From: Devosia soli
GTDB lineage: Bacteria; Pseudomonadota; Alphaproteobacteria; Rhizobiales; Devosiaceae
Assembly: GCF_000970455.1 (NCBI RefSeq)
Contig: NZ_LAJG01000042.1
Span: forward strand, 186,001 to 250,000
Reading direction: 5' to 3'
DNA: 64,000 nt
Part shown: one piece after another, positions 18,873-28,137 of the stretch
How the letters are laid out: each line of letters begins with the position of its first letter
How positions within the stretch are numbered: position 1 is the stretch's first letter
The notes under the pieces: generated by a model
What the model was told of the DNA's origin: nothing
Seen by the model: only the letters and a program-made list of their open reading frames with translations
The model's database searches: none
Translations under genes and position numbers: made by a program

Positions 18873-19448
18873 ATGAATTCTCTCGAAGGACAGTTTTTGG
18901 TGGCCATGCCCGGTATGGAGGATGAGCGCTTCGCCGAAAGCGTCATTCTGCTCGTGGGCCATGGGGACGAAGGCGCCATGGGGCTCGTCGTCAACCAGGA
19001 GCTGGGATCGCTCAAATTTGCCGACATTCTCGATGAACTCGATCTTGGCGATCCCGATGCTGTGATCCGCCTGCCAGACCGCATCCGCGACCGGATCGTC
19101 ATGCGCGGCGGGCCGGTCGAGCGTGGGCGCGGTTTCGTCCTTCATACGGCCGACTACCATAGCGGCAACACCTATAAGGTGACCGAGGAAATCGGGCTGA
19201 CCGCAACGCTCGACGTCTTGCGCGCCATGGCCTTTGGCCCTGCGCCCAAAGCGTCGTTTTTTGCGCTCGGCTGTTGTGGCTGGAGCCCGGGGCAATTGGA
19301 GCACGAAATCGGCGAAAACGGCTGGCTGACCGTGCCGTTCAATTCCAAGCTCTTGTTCGACACACCGGTCGAAGAACGCTACCAGAAGGCGCTTGAAAGC
19401 CTTCACATCACGCGAGCCACGCTCAGCACCGACGCCGGGCACGCTTAG
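18873..19448 (+). CDS. YqgE/AlgH family protein (DUF179)
   Basis: The 191-residue product matches the YqgE/AlgH family, whose biochemical role is unsettled; AlgH was linked to alginate regulation in Pseudomonas. The family N-terminus MNSLEGQFLVAMPGMEDERFAESVILLVGH, the loop GAMGLVVNQ, RGGPVERGRGFVLH and the W-containing FALGCCGWSPGQLEHEI are present. It is cytosolic with no signal peptide. It stands alone: the gene on its left is divergent and the one on its right is convergent. Confidence 0.9.
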   Translation: MNSLEGQFLVAMPGMEDERFAESVILLVGHGDEGAMGLVVNQELGSLKFADILDELDLGDPDAVIRLPDRIRDRIVMRGGPVERGRGFVLHTADYHSGNTYKVTEEIGLTATLDVLRAMAFGPAPKASFFALGCCGWSPGQLEHEIGENGWLTVPFNSKLLFDTPVEERYQKALESLHITRATLSTDAGHA

Positions 19449-19472
19449 GGCCGAGGCATTCTTGCCATCACC

Positions 19473-19502
19473 ATGTCATTTCCGCGAACGCGGGAATTTC
19501 AC
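19473..19502. repeat. Small palindromic element (GCGAACGC type)
   Basis: TTCCGCG at 19480-19486 is followed by AA and then CGCGGGAA, a near-perfect palindrome of the TTCCCGCGAACGCGGGAA type found between genes in many proteobacteria. It lies between the convergent yqgE and GGDEF/EAL genes. Confidence 0.5.
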
Positions 19503-19570
19503 TTGCAGCGTCGCCAGCAGAGGCGCCCACTTTGGCGGGTTAACCTGGAGTTTGTGGGAGCTGGCGGCGC

Positions 19571-22444
19571 TTATCGCCCAGCCTGCGCGATCAGCTTTTT
19601 GGCCATTTCCGAACCCGTCATCGCGGCACCAAAGGCAAAGCCCTGGGCAAAGCGGCAGTTGAGCTGGCGCAGGCGCTCGATTTCGTCGAGCGTTTCGACG
19701 CCCTCTGCGATCACCATCAGATCGAGATCCTCCGCCATGCCGACAATGGCGCGAATGATCGGCGCTTGCGTATGAGGAATACCGGTCTCGGTGCCCATTT
19801 TCACAAAGGCCGACGGGATCTTGATGGTGTCGAACGGAAAGCGGTGAAGATAGCTCAGCGACGAGTGGCCGGTGCCGAAATCGTCGAGCGCCAGTCCAAG
19901 ACCAAGGCTGCGCAGAGCTTCGAGCATATAGGCTGAATGCTCGGGATTGCTCATCACCTGCCCCTCGGTGATTTCCAGCTTGAGATGGCGCGCCAGCGTC
20001 CGGTCCTGCGCGACGAGATTGCGCATGTCGCCAAGAAGCGTTTCGGTGGCGAGCTGGGTCGGCGAAAGATTGACCGAGATGAAGAAATCTTCGGCGACAC
20101 CGATCGTGCTCATCCAATCCCGTGCCTGGGCGGCAGCCTGCTCGAAGGCAAGACGGCCGAGCTTTTCGATCTGGCCGGAGCGCTCGGCGAGCGGCACGAA
20201 CTCATCGGGATTGACGACGCCGCGTGTCGGATGGTTCCAGCGCATCAAGGCTTCGGCGCCGACGATCTGGCCGGAAACGACGTTCATCACGGGCTGATAC
20301 TGCACGTGCAGCTCGCCCTGGCGCATGCCGCGTTCGAGATCTTCTTCGCTGGCGCGATTATAGGTCGCGATGGAGCGTGCAGAGGCGCGATAGGCTTCGA
20401 TGCGATCGCCGCCGAGGCGCTTGGCGTAATACATGGCCAGTTCGGCGTCGCGCAGCACATCCTCGGCGCTCGCAGGATTGCCGTCATAGATCGTGACGCC
20501 GATGGACGCGGAAATGGTGAGATCGCGGTCGCCGAAATTGAACGGGGCCTTGAGCGCCTTGCGGATCTGCTCGGCGCCCTCGGCGATCTTGCCGGCAGCC
20601 TGCTCGGACGCAAGGATCACCGCAAACTGATCTCCGGCAATGCGGGCCACCGTATCAAGCGGGCGCATGACGCGCGCGATGCGGCGCGAAATGGCGAGAA
20701 GCACGGAATCGCCGGCCGAATGGCCGATACGCTCTTCGAGCTCCATGAAGCGGTCGATGTCTATGAGAAACACAGCCGGCTTGGCCCCGCCCGGCGTCCG
20801 CGCGCGCGTCAGGGCGCGCTCGAGACGGTCGAGGAAAAGCTGACGATTGGGAAGGCCGGTCAGGCTGTCGTGAACGGCATCGTGGAGCAGGCGCTCACGC
20901 GCGGCACGATCCTCGGTGACGTCCTGCAGCGTGCCGACGATGCGGTTGACCTGCCCATCGCCGCCAAGCACGGGTTTTACGCGCATGCGGAAGGTGCGGT
21001 AATTGCCGTCATGGCCCGCAATGCGCATATCGGCCGACACCTTGCCGCGCCGCAATTCGACAAGCGTGTCGAACGCGGTGCGAAAGCGATCCCGATCGTC
21101 GGGATGGACGCGATCGAGCCAGCGCTTGATGGCCCCGCGAAGCGCGCCGCGTTTTTCCCCGAGACGGGTCGAGAGCTCATCGCTGACGGTCACGCGGTCG
21201 CGGTCGATGTTCCAGTCGAAGACGAAGTCGCCTGAACCGGTCAGGGCCAGCGCCCGGCGTTCGACCTCGCTCAGCGTGCCGATCGTCACCTGGCCTTCCG
21301 AAAAGGCGTGTTGCACCGCCGTGAAGCCTAGCAGCATGACGACGAGCACGAGCCCGCCGCCGACGGCCGGCTGCGCCACGTCGTTGCTCACCTGCCCCGA
21401 AATCACCAGCCAGGAATAAAAGAGCCAGGCGATGAAGATAATCCAGGTCGGCACCAGGAGCACGGCGCGATCGTAGCCGCGAAGCGCTAGCAGGAGGATC
21501 AGGAAGAAGCCTGAAAGGCCAAGAAGCGCCAGAACCAGCCGCGAAATGGTCGCAGCGATCTCGGGCTGGAAGAAAGCGAAGGCAAAGAGGGCAAGGAACA
21601 GCGCCGAAAGCCCGAGCGCGAGATGGATAAAGCGCAAGTGCCAGCGATGGAGGTTCAAATAGATGAAGAGAAACCCGGCAAGCGTTGTCGCAATGCCCGC
21701 TTCGGCAGCAGCGCGAAGCGGCTGCAACCCTCCGGCGGAAATGCCGAAAAGGCGCCCCAAAATGCCGAAGTCGATAAGGAGATAAGCTAGCACCGCCCAA
21801 GCAAAGGCTGCCGTGGCAGGGAAAACACCCCGGCCCTTGACGACAAACATGATGGTGAGGAAGACCGCGGCAAGCGAGGCGACGCCAAGCACCACGCCGC
21901 GGAAGAGCGTGAACGAGTTGATGTAGTCGCGATAGGCATTGGGTTGCCAGAGATAAAGCTCGGGCAATTGGCCGGAGGTGAGTTCGGCAACCAGCGTCAC
22001 GGTCGAACCGGGGTCGAGGGTGACCTCGAAGACGTCGGCTTCGGGATCGGCAAGCTGGACCGGACGGATACCGGCGCTGGGCGTCACCGCGCTGATGCGC
22101 GCATCGCCAAGGTCGGGCTGGAAGACGCCGGACCCCGGCAGGCGGTAGAATGGCGCAACGAGCAAACGCTCGATCTGCTGGTCGGAATCGTTGCGCAGGG
22201 CAAAGAGCGCAAAGGAGGGATTGGTCCCCTGCTCGCTCGCCAGAACCTCGATGCGCCTGATGATGCCATCGGCGTCGGGCGCAGTCGAAAGCTGCACGCG
22301 CCCATCGGTGCCCGGGACGATTTCGACAACGTCGGAGAGATTGACGGCATTTACGTCCTCGGGGACGGAAATGACTTCAAAGGCCTTTACGGGCTGCAAC
22401 AGCGCGAACGCAAGAAAGATTGCGAGAGCAAAAAAGGGACGCAT
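19571..22444 (-). CDS. Membrane GGDEF-EAL protein with PAS domain (c-di-GMP)
   Basis: The 957-residue protein likely breaks down or senses c-di-GMP. A signal peptide is followed by a periplasmic beta-rich sensor (about 25-175), seven or eight transmembrane helices (about 180-390), a PAS fold (about 400-525), GGDEF (about 530-700) and EAL (about 710-950). The GGDEF signature is degenerate, AGDQF at 603-607, but the RxxD inhibitory site (RPLD) is exactly five residues upstream. The EAL site keeps Glu731 in GAEALMRW, SVNLSPTQL, LEITEGQ, DDFGTGHSSL, EGVET and the QG near the end, yet the usual KID is KIP. A phosphodiesterase with a c-di-GMP- or GTP-sensing GGDEF domain fits best. Confidence 0.88.
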   Translation of the reverse strand: MRPFFALAIFLAFALLQPVKAFEVISVPEDVNAVNLSDVVEIVPGTDGRVQLSTAPDADGIIRRIEVLASEQGTNPSFALFALRNDSDQQIERLLVAPFYRLPGSGVFQPDLGDARISAVTPSAGIRPVQLADPEADVFEVTLDPGSTVTLVAELTSGQLPELYLWQPNAYRDYINSFTLFRGVVLGVASLAAVFLTIMFVVKGRGVFPATAAFAWAVLAYLLIDFGILGRLFGISAGGLQPLRAAAEAGIATTLAGFLFIYLNLHRWHLRFIHLALGLSALFLALFAFAFFQPEIAATISRLVLALLGLSGFFLILLLALRGYDRAVLLVPTWIIFIAWLFYSWLVISGQVSNDVAQPAVGGGLVLVVMLLGFTAVQHAFSEGQVTIGTLSEVERRALALTGSGDFVFDWNIDRDRVTVSDELSTRLGEKRGALRGAIKRWLDRVHPDDRDRFRTAFDTLVELRRGKVSADMRIAGHDGNYRTFRMRVKPVLGGDGQVNRIVGTLQDVTEDRAARERLLHDAVHDSLTGLPNRQLFLDRLERALTRARTPGGAKPAVFLIDIDRFMELEERIGHSAGDSVLLAISRRIARVMRPLDTVARIAGDQFAVILASEQAAGKIAEGAEQIRKALKAPFNFGDRDLTISASIGVTIYDGNPASAEDVLRDAELAMYYAKRLGGDRIEAYRASARSIATYNRASEEDLERGMRQGELHVQYQPVMNVVSGQIVGAEALMRWNHPTRGVVNPDEFVPLAERSGQIEKLGRLAFEQAAAQARDWMSTIGVAEDFFISVNLSPTQLATETLLGDMRNLVAQDRTLARHLKLEITEGQVMSNPEHSAYMLEALRSLGLGLALDDFGTGHSSLSYLHRFPFDTIKIPSAFVKMGTETGIPHTQAPIIRAIVGMAEDLDLMVIAEGVETLDEIERLRQLNCRFAQGFAFGAAMTGSEMAKKLIAQAGR

Positions 22445-22699
22445 CAAAAGCAGCTAATTCCCACACAAGGCTTCATTGTGGCGGCAGTCGGCCTGTTCGA
22501 AAGCCAGGCGGACGAGCCAATATCGTTGGCAACCTCCGAAGGGGCATGCCCTTGGTACGAGAGATTGACGCGTGCGGCAAGTCAGCGTGGCGTCCAACAG
22601 GGTTTTAGCGATGCGGATGCCCGCCTTTGTCGCGGTTTCTTGGCATCCACCAGCGCCGCACTACTCCCCTCGACGAAGCAGCGCAAAGCTGCCGAGGTT

Positions 22700-23317
22700 T
22701 CAAGCCACCCGATGGCGACTTGGCGCCAGACGCAGGCTGTCCCAGCGCTCGCGGGTCAGGCCCATCAGCACGTGGTCTTCCCAGCGTCCGTCGATCTGCA
22801 GATAGCGCTCGGCGAAGCCCTCTTCGACGAAGCCATTCTTTTCGAGCACCCGGCGTGAGGCGATGTTGTGCGGCAGGAAAGCGGCGTGAACCCGGTGAAG
22901 ATCAAGGGTCTCGAAGACGAAGCCGAGTGCGACGCCGACGGCTTCCGACATCAGCCCACGCCCGGCAAAGGACTTTCCCATCCAGTAGCCGAGGCTTACG
23001 AACTGAGCAGCGCGCCGGCGCACATTGGAGAGCGTGATGCCGCCGACCAGGGTTTCCGTGCCGTCGTCGAGAAAGACAAAGAAGGTGTAGTCAGAGCCCT
23101 GCTCCGCTTCGAGCCGTGCGCGCTTGACGCGCATGGCGAAGACGCGACGGCTGAGGTCGGCCTCGGTCCATCGCGGTTCGAAGGGTTTTAAGAACTCTTG
23201 GCTCGAACGGCGGAGCTGATACCAGGCCTGATAGTCGCGCATCTGCGGCAGGCGCAAAAACACGCTTTGCCCCCGCAGGTGGATCAACTGCTGCGGCGTC
23301 GACCAGGGCCAGAACAT
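22700..23317 (-). CDS. GNAT acetyltransferase, RimJ/RimL type
   Basis: The 205-residue protein carries the GNAT fold. FVSLGYWMGKSFAGRGLMSEAV contains the acetyl-CoA loop, and LHRVHAAFLPHNIASRRVLEKNGFVEEG is the RimJ/RimL signature. RimJ acetylates the N-terminal alanine of ribosomal protein S5 in E. coli; the target here is inferred from the family. An N-terminal extension (MFWPWSTPQQLIHLRGQSVF) matches alphaproteobacterial members. It starts 3 bp after the stop of the M16 peptidase on the same strand and probably belongs to that transcript. Confidence 0.84.
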   Translation of the reverse strand: MFWPWSTPQQLIHLRGQSVFLRLPQMRDYQAWYQLRRSSQEFLKPFEPRWTEADLSRRVFAMRVKRARLEAEQGSDYTFFVFLDDGTETLVGGITLSNVRRRAAQFVSLGYWMGKSFAGRGLMSEAVGVALGFVFETLDLHRVHAAFLPHNIASRRVLEKNGFVEEGFAERYLQIDGRWEDHVLMGLTRERWDSLRLAPSRHRVA

Positions 23318-23320
23318 GGT

Positions 23321-24589
23321 TCAGCGCTTGAGCGTCTCACCGATGCTTTCGACATCGGCCAGGCCGCTGATCGGGCCAATGCCGGCCAGCGTCGGCGTGG
23401 CCTGGGTGAAGATCTGTTCGGCCACGTCCCTCACGCGCTGGGCGGTGATGCGGTTGATGCGCTCGACCGTCTCGGCCATCGGGATCGGACGGCCCCAGAG
23501 TATCTGCTGGCGGGCCAGCTGACCGGCGCGTGCCGAAGGGCTTTCGAGCGACATGAGAAGCCCGGCGCGAATCTGGTTGCGGACGCGCACCACTTCATCG
23601 TCGGAAATGGTCTGGGCGGCACGCTTCAGCTCGTCGAGAACGACGGGCACGAGTTCGCCGACCTCGTCTTCGCCGGTTGCGGCAGCAACGCCGAACACGC
23701 CGCTATCGGCAAACGCCCAGTGAAAGGCATAGACCGAATAGCAGAGGCCGCGCTTTTCCCGCACTTCCTGAAAGAGGCGCGAACTCATGCCACCACCAAG
23801 AATGGAGGCGAGCACCTGCGCGGCGTAAAACCCATCCGAGTTATAGGCGCGGCCTTCGAAGCCGAGGACGATATGGGCCTGTTCGTGGTCCGAAATCAGC
23901 CGCTCTTCGCCGCCCTGATATTCGGCGCGTTGCGGCGCCGGTGCGCCACTCGGAGCAAGATCGGCAAACCTGTCCCGCGCCACTTCGACGAGGCTGTCAT
24001 GGTCGACATTGCCGGCCGCTGCGATGACCATATGGTCGCCCACATAGTTCCGGCGCATATATTTGCGGACCATCTCGGGCGAAAACTCGCGGACCGAATC
24101 GACGGTGCCGAGAATGGTGCGGCCGATGGGCTGGCTCGGATAGGCAGCCTGCTGGAAAAGGTCGAAGACGTGGTCGTCGGGATTGTCGCGCGCGGCGCCG
24201 ATTTCCTGAACGATAACCTGCTGCTCGCGGGTCATCTCGCCTTCGTCGAAAACGGAATTCTGCAGGATGTCCGAGAGAATATCGGCGGCCAGGTTGACGT
24301 CGTCCTTGAGCACGCGGGCAAAATATCCCGTGTGCTCGATGGATGTCGCGGCATTGAGATCGCCACCCACATTCTCGATCGCCTCGGCGATCTCGAGGGC
24401 AGTGCGGGTCTTTGTGCCCTTGAACGCCATGTGCTCGAGAAGATGGGAAATGCCGTGTTCCGCCTTTCGCTCGGATCGCGCGCCGGCTTTCACCCACACG
24501 CCGATCGAAGCACTCTCGAGGTGCGGCATGTCGTCGGTCAGCACCACCATGCCGTTGTCGAGAGTCGTCGTTTGTACCGTCACACTCAT
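23321..24589 (-). CDS. M16 zinc peptidase, processing-peptidase type
   Basis: The 422-residue protein is an inverted-zincin peptidase of family M16, related to the mitochondrial processing peptidase beta subunit. The HXXEH motif is HLLEH at residues 49-53 (zinc ligands His49 and His53, catalytic Glu52), with the third ligand region in the VVQEIGAARDNPDDH segment. The glycine-rich loop GGGMSSRLFQEVREKRGLCYSVYAF is also present. It has no signal peptide and is probably cytosolic. It follows thrC by 54 bp, an arrangement conserved in Hyphomicrobiales. The natural substrates of this bacterial branch are unknown. Confidence 0.92.
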   Translation of the reverse strand: MSVTVQTTTLDNGMVVLTDDMPHLESASIGVWVKAGARSERKAEHGISHLLEHMAFKGTKTRTALEIAEAIENVGGDLNAATSIEHTGYFARVLKDDVNLAADILSDILQNSVFDEGEMTREQQVIVQEIGAARDNPDDHVFDLFQQAAYPSQPIGRTILGTVDSVREFSPEMVRKYMRRNYVGDHMVIAAAGNVDHDSLVEVARDRFADLAPSGAPAPQRAEYQGGEERLISDHEQAHIVLGFEGRAYNSDGFYAAQVLASILGGGMSSRLFQEVREKRGLCYSVYAFHWAFADSGVFGVAAATGEDEVGELVPVVLDELKRAAQTISDDEVVRVRNQIRAGLLMSLESPSARAGQLARQQILWGRPIPMAETVERINRITAQRVRDVAEQIFTQATPTLAGIGPISGLADVESIGETLKR

Positions 24590-24643
24590 CCTCCTGAGCC
24601 AGCGGGCGGGCTTATGCCTCTGCCGCCGGGCCCGATTGTTCGG

Positions 24644-26038
24644 TCAGGCCGCGCGGCTGCGCGTCCCGATAAAGTCTTCCACGACCTTCTGGTCGTTGGA
24701 CAAGATATCGACCCGCTCGGGCCGCTGATAAAGATCTTCGAGCCAGGCCGGCAGGGCCGGATCGACCCCGCTCGCTGCCTTGACGGCTGCTGGAAACTTC
24801 GCCGGATGCGCTGTAGCCAGCGTGATCATCGGCGTCGGACCAGAGCCGAGGCCGCGCGCTACGCTGACGCCGACCGCCGTGTGCGGATCGAGCAGATAGG
24901 ACGATCTTGCCCAAGTGTCGGCAATGGTTTTAGCGGTTGCCGCTTCGTCGGACGTACCGGCGGCAAATTCGGCGCGAATGGCGGCAATCGACGCATCCGG
25001 CAGATCGAAGCCGCGCGATTGCTTCAACGCGGCCATCATCCTCGTGACAGCCTCAGCGTCGCGGCCGGCGCTTTCGAAGAGCAGCCGTTCGAAATTGGAC
25101 GAAATCTGGATATCCATCGACGGGCTGATGGTGGGGGCGACGCCGGTCACCTCGTAGCGGCCGGTATCTATCGTGCGCCGGAGGATATCATTGGCGTTGG
25201 TCGCGATAACCAGCCGGTCGATCGGCAGACCCATACGCTTGGCGCAATAACCGGCAAAAATGTCGCCGAAATTGCCCGTCGGCACAGTAAAGCTCACCGC
25301 GCGATGCGGCGCGCCGAGCGACACGGCGGCGGTGAAGTAATAAACGATCTGCGCGACGATGCGCCCCCAGTTGATCGAATTGACCCCGGAAAGGCGCACG
25401 GAGTCGCGGAAGGCGTGGTGATTGAACATCGCCTTTACCGCGTCCTGGCAATCGTCGAACGTGCCCTCGAGCGCAATATTGTGGACGTTGGCGTCCAACA
25501 CGGTCGTCATCTGCCGGCGCTGCACCTCGGAGGTGCGCCCGAGCGGATGGAGAATGAAAATGTCGGTGGTGTCGCGGCCGCGGAAGGCTTCGATCGCGGC
25601 AGAGCCCGTGTCGCCAGAGGTCGCCCCGACAATGGTAGCCCTGAGGCCGCGTTCGGTCAGGATGTAGTCCATGGTGCGGCTGAGGAACTGCATGGCCACG
25701 TCCTTGAAGGCAAGCGTGGGACCATGAAACAGTTCGAGCACGAAGTGATTGGTTTCGAGTTCGACGAGCGGGGTCACCGAGGGGTGGCGAAAGCTCGCAT
25801 AGGCAGCGTCGATAATGGCGCGCAGCTTGCCCGCCGGAATTTCGTCGCCGGTGAATCGCGAGATGATGTCATAGGCGACATCGGCATAAGGCTTTCCGGC
25901 GAAGGCGGCGATGTCGTCGTGGCTCAGCTGCGGCCAGGAGGCGGGAACATAAAGGCCACCATCGGCTGCAAGACCAGCCAGTACCGCATCGGAGAAACCT
26001 AGCGCCGGCGCCTGGCCGCGCGTCGAAACAAACTGCAT
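24644..26038 (-). CDS. thrC: Threonine synthase
   Basis: ThrC converts O-phosphohomoserine to threonine with PLP. The 464-residue protein begins MQFVSTRGQAPALGFSDAVL and has the PLP lysine Lys112 in GPTLAFKDVAMQFLS. The phosphate-binding GATSGDTGSAAIEAF is also present. It belongs to the longer type found in gram-negative bacteria and yeast. It lies between SURF1 and the M16 peptidase gene, both on the same strand, a placement usual for rhizobia even though the pathway is unrelated to respiration. Confidence 0.95.
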   Translation of the reverse strand: MQFVSTRGQAPALGFSDAVLAGLAADGGLYVPASWPQLSHDDIAAFAGKPYADVAYDIISRFTGDEIPAGKLRAIIDAAYASFRHPSVTPLVELETNHFVLELFHGPTLAFKDVAMQFLSRTMDYILTERGLRATIVGATSGDTGSAAIEAFRGRDTTDIFILHPLGRTSEVQRRQMTTVLDANVHNIALEGTFDDCQDAVKAMFNHHAFRDSVRLSGVNSINWGRIVAQIVYYFTAAVSLGAPHRAVSFTVPTGNFGDIFAGYCAKRMGLPIDRLVIATNANDILRRTIDTGRYEVTGVAPTISPSMDIQISSNFERLLFESAGRDAEAVTRMMAALKQSRGFDLPDASIAAIRAEFAAGTSDEAATAKTIADTWARSSYLLDPHTAVGVSVARGLGSGPTPMITLATAHPAKFPAAVKAASGVDPALPAWLEDLYQRPERVDILSNDQKVVEDFIGTRSRAA

Positions 26039-26109
26039 CGGAAGGGAAAGCCCTTTTAGAATTGTTGCAACCTAGTGAATGCGACGCTCCGCCGCAAGGT
26101 TTTGCCGCG

Positions 26110-26874
26110 CTATGGCTCGATCGTTGAGCGCTTGCCGCGGCTCCAGAGCCAGAAGCCGAGCATGACGATGGCGATAATGGCAAAGCCATACCAGGTCAGC
26201 GCGTAGCCGAAATGGTTGTTAGGGAAACTCACCGTGGTCTCGCCCGATTGCGGCAGGTCACCGGCAGCGCCGGCCGGCAGATCGATGAAAAACGGCGCGA
26301 TCGGGGCCAGCGAGGGATCGACCATGGCTGCGAGGCGCTTTGGGTCGCGCACCCATTCGATTCGGTTCGACATATCCGCCTCGGGCGTCATCATGCCGGC
26401 AGATTCGGGCGCGCGGAAAAGCCCGGTGATGGTCACCGGACCCGGGTCGTCGCCATGAAGATCGCCGACCGCTGCGACCTCCTGATATTGCTGGGGCACG
26501 AAGCCGCGATTGATGAACACCGTGCCGCCGCCGACCAGTTCGAACGGGGTCATCACCCAGTATCCCGGCCCGCCCAGAGGCCCCTTCGGATCGGCGAGGC
26601 TCGTGAAGACCGTCGTTGTCTGAGTGTATCGGTAAGTGCCGGTTAGTTCGACAGGCTGATAGACGAGGTCCTCAACTTTAAGGCTGTCCCAAGTAGAAGG
26701 TGCGGGCACAGGAATGGGGGCAGCATCGATCCGGCTATCGACCGCTGCGATCAGCGCTTCCTTCTCGGCAAGGCGGCTCATCTGCCAATTGCCAAGATAA
26801 AAGCAGACGCCGGCAAGCCCAAGCATCAGAACCGCAAAGACCCAATCTGTCCAACGTAGAGCGCGCAGGTTCAT
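26110..26874 (-). CDS. SURF1 family cytochrome oxidase assembly protein
   Basis: SURF1 helps insert haem a into cytochrome oxidase. The 254-residue protein has two transmembrane helices, one near the N-terminus (WVFAVLMLGLAGVCFYLGNWQ, with the family's LGNWQ-R pattern) and one at the end (YALTWYGFAIIAIVMLGFWLW). Between them is the periplasmic domain with GPGYWVMTPFELVGGGTVFINRGFVP, the signature region. The start overlaps the DUF983 stop as ATGA. It lies downstream of the cox structural genes. Confidence 0.93.
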   Translation of the reverse strand: MNLRALRWTDWVFAVLMLGLAGVCFYLGNWQMSRLAEKEALIAAVDSRIDAAPIPVPAPSTWDSLKVEDLVYQPVELTGTYRYTQTTTVFTSLADPKGPLGGPGYWVMTPFELVGGGTVFINRGFVPQQYQEVAAVGDLHGDDPGPVTITGLFRAPESAGMMTPEADMSNRIEWVRDPKRLAAMVDPSLAPIAPFFIDLPAGAAGDLPQSGETTVSFPNNHFGYALTWYGFAIIAIVMLGFWLWSRGKRSTIEP

Positions 26875-27224
26875 TGATGGCCCTCATGCGCATCGTGGCG
26901 ATATTGAAGATTGACGAGCACGCCCTTGAAAGGCGGCAGGAGCGCGAGGCTAAGCCCGATGGTTACCGGGATCCAGAGCACCAGATGCATCCAGGGCGCG
27001 ATCGGATAGATGGCGCCGACGACCATCGCGAGGATCACGACGATTGGCGCCACGAGAAAAATCACGAACACCGCTGGACCATCGCCGCTATCGGCAAAGC
27101 TGAAATCGAGGCCGCACATATCGCAGGCCGGTGCCAGTTTCAGGTAGCCGGAAAACAGCCTGCCCTTGCCGCATCGCGGGCAGCGGCCGAGAAGGCCAGT
27201 CAGGATCGGGTGGGGCTGGAGCAT
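26871..27224 (-). CDS. DUF983 membrane protein with zinc-ribbon cysteines
   Basis: The 117-residue protein has two cysteine pairs, CPRCGKG at 15-21 and CDMCGLD at 34-40, that look like a small zinc ribbon, followed by two membrane spans (VFVIFLVAPIVVILAMVV and a second around 80-100). DUF983 genes usually lie beside cytochrome oxidase genes, as here, but their function is not established. It overlaps SURF1 by 4 bp and lies 65 bp downstream of ctaE, from which it is separated by a terminator-like hairpin. Confidence 0.87.
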   Translation of the reverse strand: MLQPHPILTGLLGRCPRCGKGRLFSGYLKLAPACDMCGLDFSFADSGDGPAVFVIFLVAPIVVILAMVVGAIYPIAPWMHLVLWIPVTIGLSLALLPPFKGVLVNLQYRHDAHEGHQ

Positions 27225-27241
27225 CAGGTCTCGTCAGAAGC

Positions 27242-27270
27242 GAAAAGGGGCGCAGCCTCGCCGCGCCCCT
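27242..27270 (-). terminator. Rho-independent terminator after ctaE
   Basis: On the minus strand, AGGGGCGC and GCGCCCCT (plus-strand 27246-27253 and 27263-27270) form an 8-bp stem followed by four to five T. It lies 20 bp after the ctaE stop and would reduce read-through into DUF983, SURF1 and thrC. Confidence 0.8.
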
Positions 27271-27289
27271 GAAAAGATCTTGGCTCGCC

Positions 27290-28135
27290 CTAGTGGTTGA
27301 GCGCCACGCCCCAGCTTCCCCATACATAGATCGAGGCGAAGAGGAAGAGCCATACGACGTCCACGAAGTGCCAGTACCAGGCGGCGAATTCGAAGCCCAG
27401 GTGACGCTCTGGGGTAAAGTCGCCGCGCTCGGCACGGATCAGGCAGACGGCAAGGAAGATGGTACCGATCAGGACGTGGAAGCCGTGGAAGCCGGTCGCC
27501 ATGAAGAAGGTTGCGCCATACATGGTCGCGCCATCGCCGCCGAACATGAAGCCGGCATGGGTATATTCGAGATACTGAACGAAGGAGAACAGCACGCCCA
27601 GCGCCACGGTGAGCACAAGGCCCCAACGCAGGCCCTGGCGGTCGTTTTCGAGCAGCGCGTGATGGGCCCAGGTGACGGTGGTGCCCGAGGTGAGCAGGAT
27701 CAGGGTGTTGAAGAGCGGCAGGTGGAAGGGATCGAAGAGTTCGACGCCGGTCGGCGGCCAATGACCACCGGTGGCAGCAACACGGGCATATTGCTCAATG
27801 TCATCGAGGCGAAAGAATCCATCGAAATAGGCCCAGAACCAGGCGACGAAGAACATGACTTCGGACGCAATGAAGAGGATCATGCCATAGCGGTGGTGCA
27901 TCTGCACAACCGGAGTATGGCTGACGCCGTCATTGGCTTCCTTCACCACGTCCGCCCACCAGGCATAGAAGGTGTAAAGCACGCCAGCCAGGCCCATGAA
28001 AAACACCCATGGGGTCCACTGGTGCATCCAGAACACCGCACCGACCATCATGACCAGCACCGCGGCGGACATGACGAACGGCCAGGGCGACGGCTCTACC
28101 ATATGGTAGTCATGGTTCTTCTCAATGGCGGCCAT
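27290..28135 (-). CDS. ctaE: Cytochrome c oxidase subunit III
   Basis: Subunit III of the aa3 oxidase stabilises the proton-uptake side. The 281-residue protein has about seven transmembrane helices. It begins with KNHDYHMVEPSPWPF and contains the family's SEVMFFVAWFWAYF, WPPTGVELFDPF and the C-terminal AAWYWHFVDVVWLFLF. The conserved glutamate in FIASEVMFF and the late histidine in WHFVDVVW are present. It lies 2 bp after ctaG on the same strand. Confidence 0.95.
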   Translation of the reverse strand: MAAIEKNHDYHMVEPSPWPFVMSAAVLVMMVGAVFWMHQWTPWVFFMGLAGVLYTFYAWWADVVKEANDGVSHTPVVQMHHRYGMILFIASEVMFFVAWFWAYFDGFFRLDDIEQYARVAATGGHWPPTGVELFDPFHLPLFNTLILLTSGTTVTWAHHALLENDRQGLRWGLVLTVALGVLFSFVQYLEYTHAGFMFGGDGATMYGATFFMATGFHGFHVLIGTIFLAVCLIRAERGDFTPERHLGFEFAAWYWHFVDVVWLFLFASIYVWGSWGVALNH

Positions 28136-28137
28136 GT

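Noticed and set aside
23198..26002. A 934-codon open frame opposite thrC and the M16 peptidase gene
   Set aside because: It is antisense to two clear genes, arises from the high GC third positions, and its translation has no family motif.
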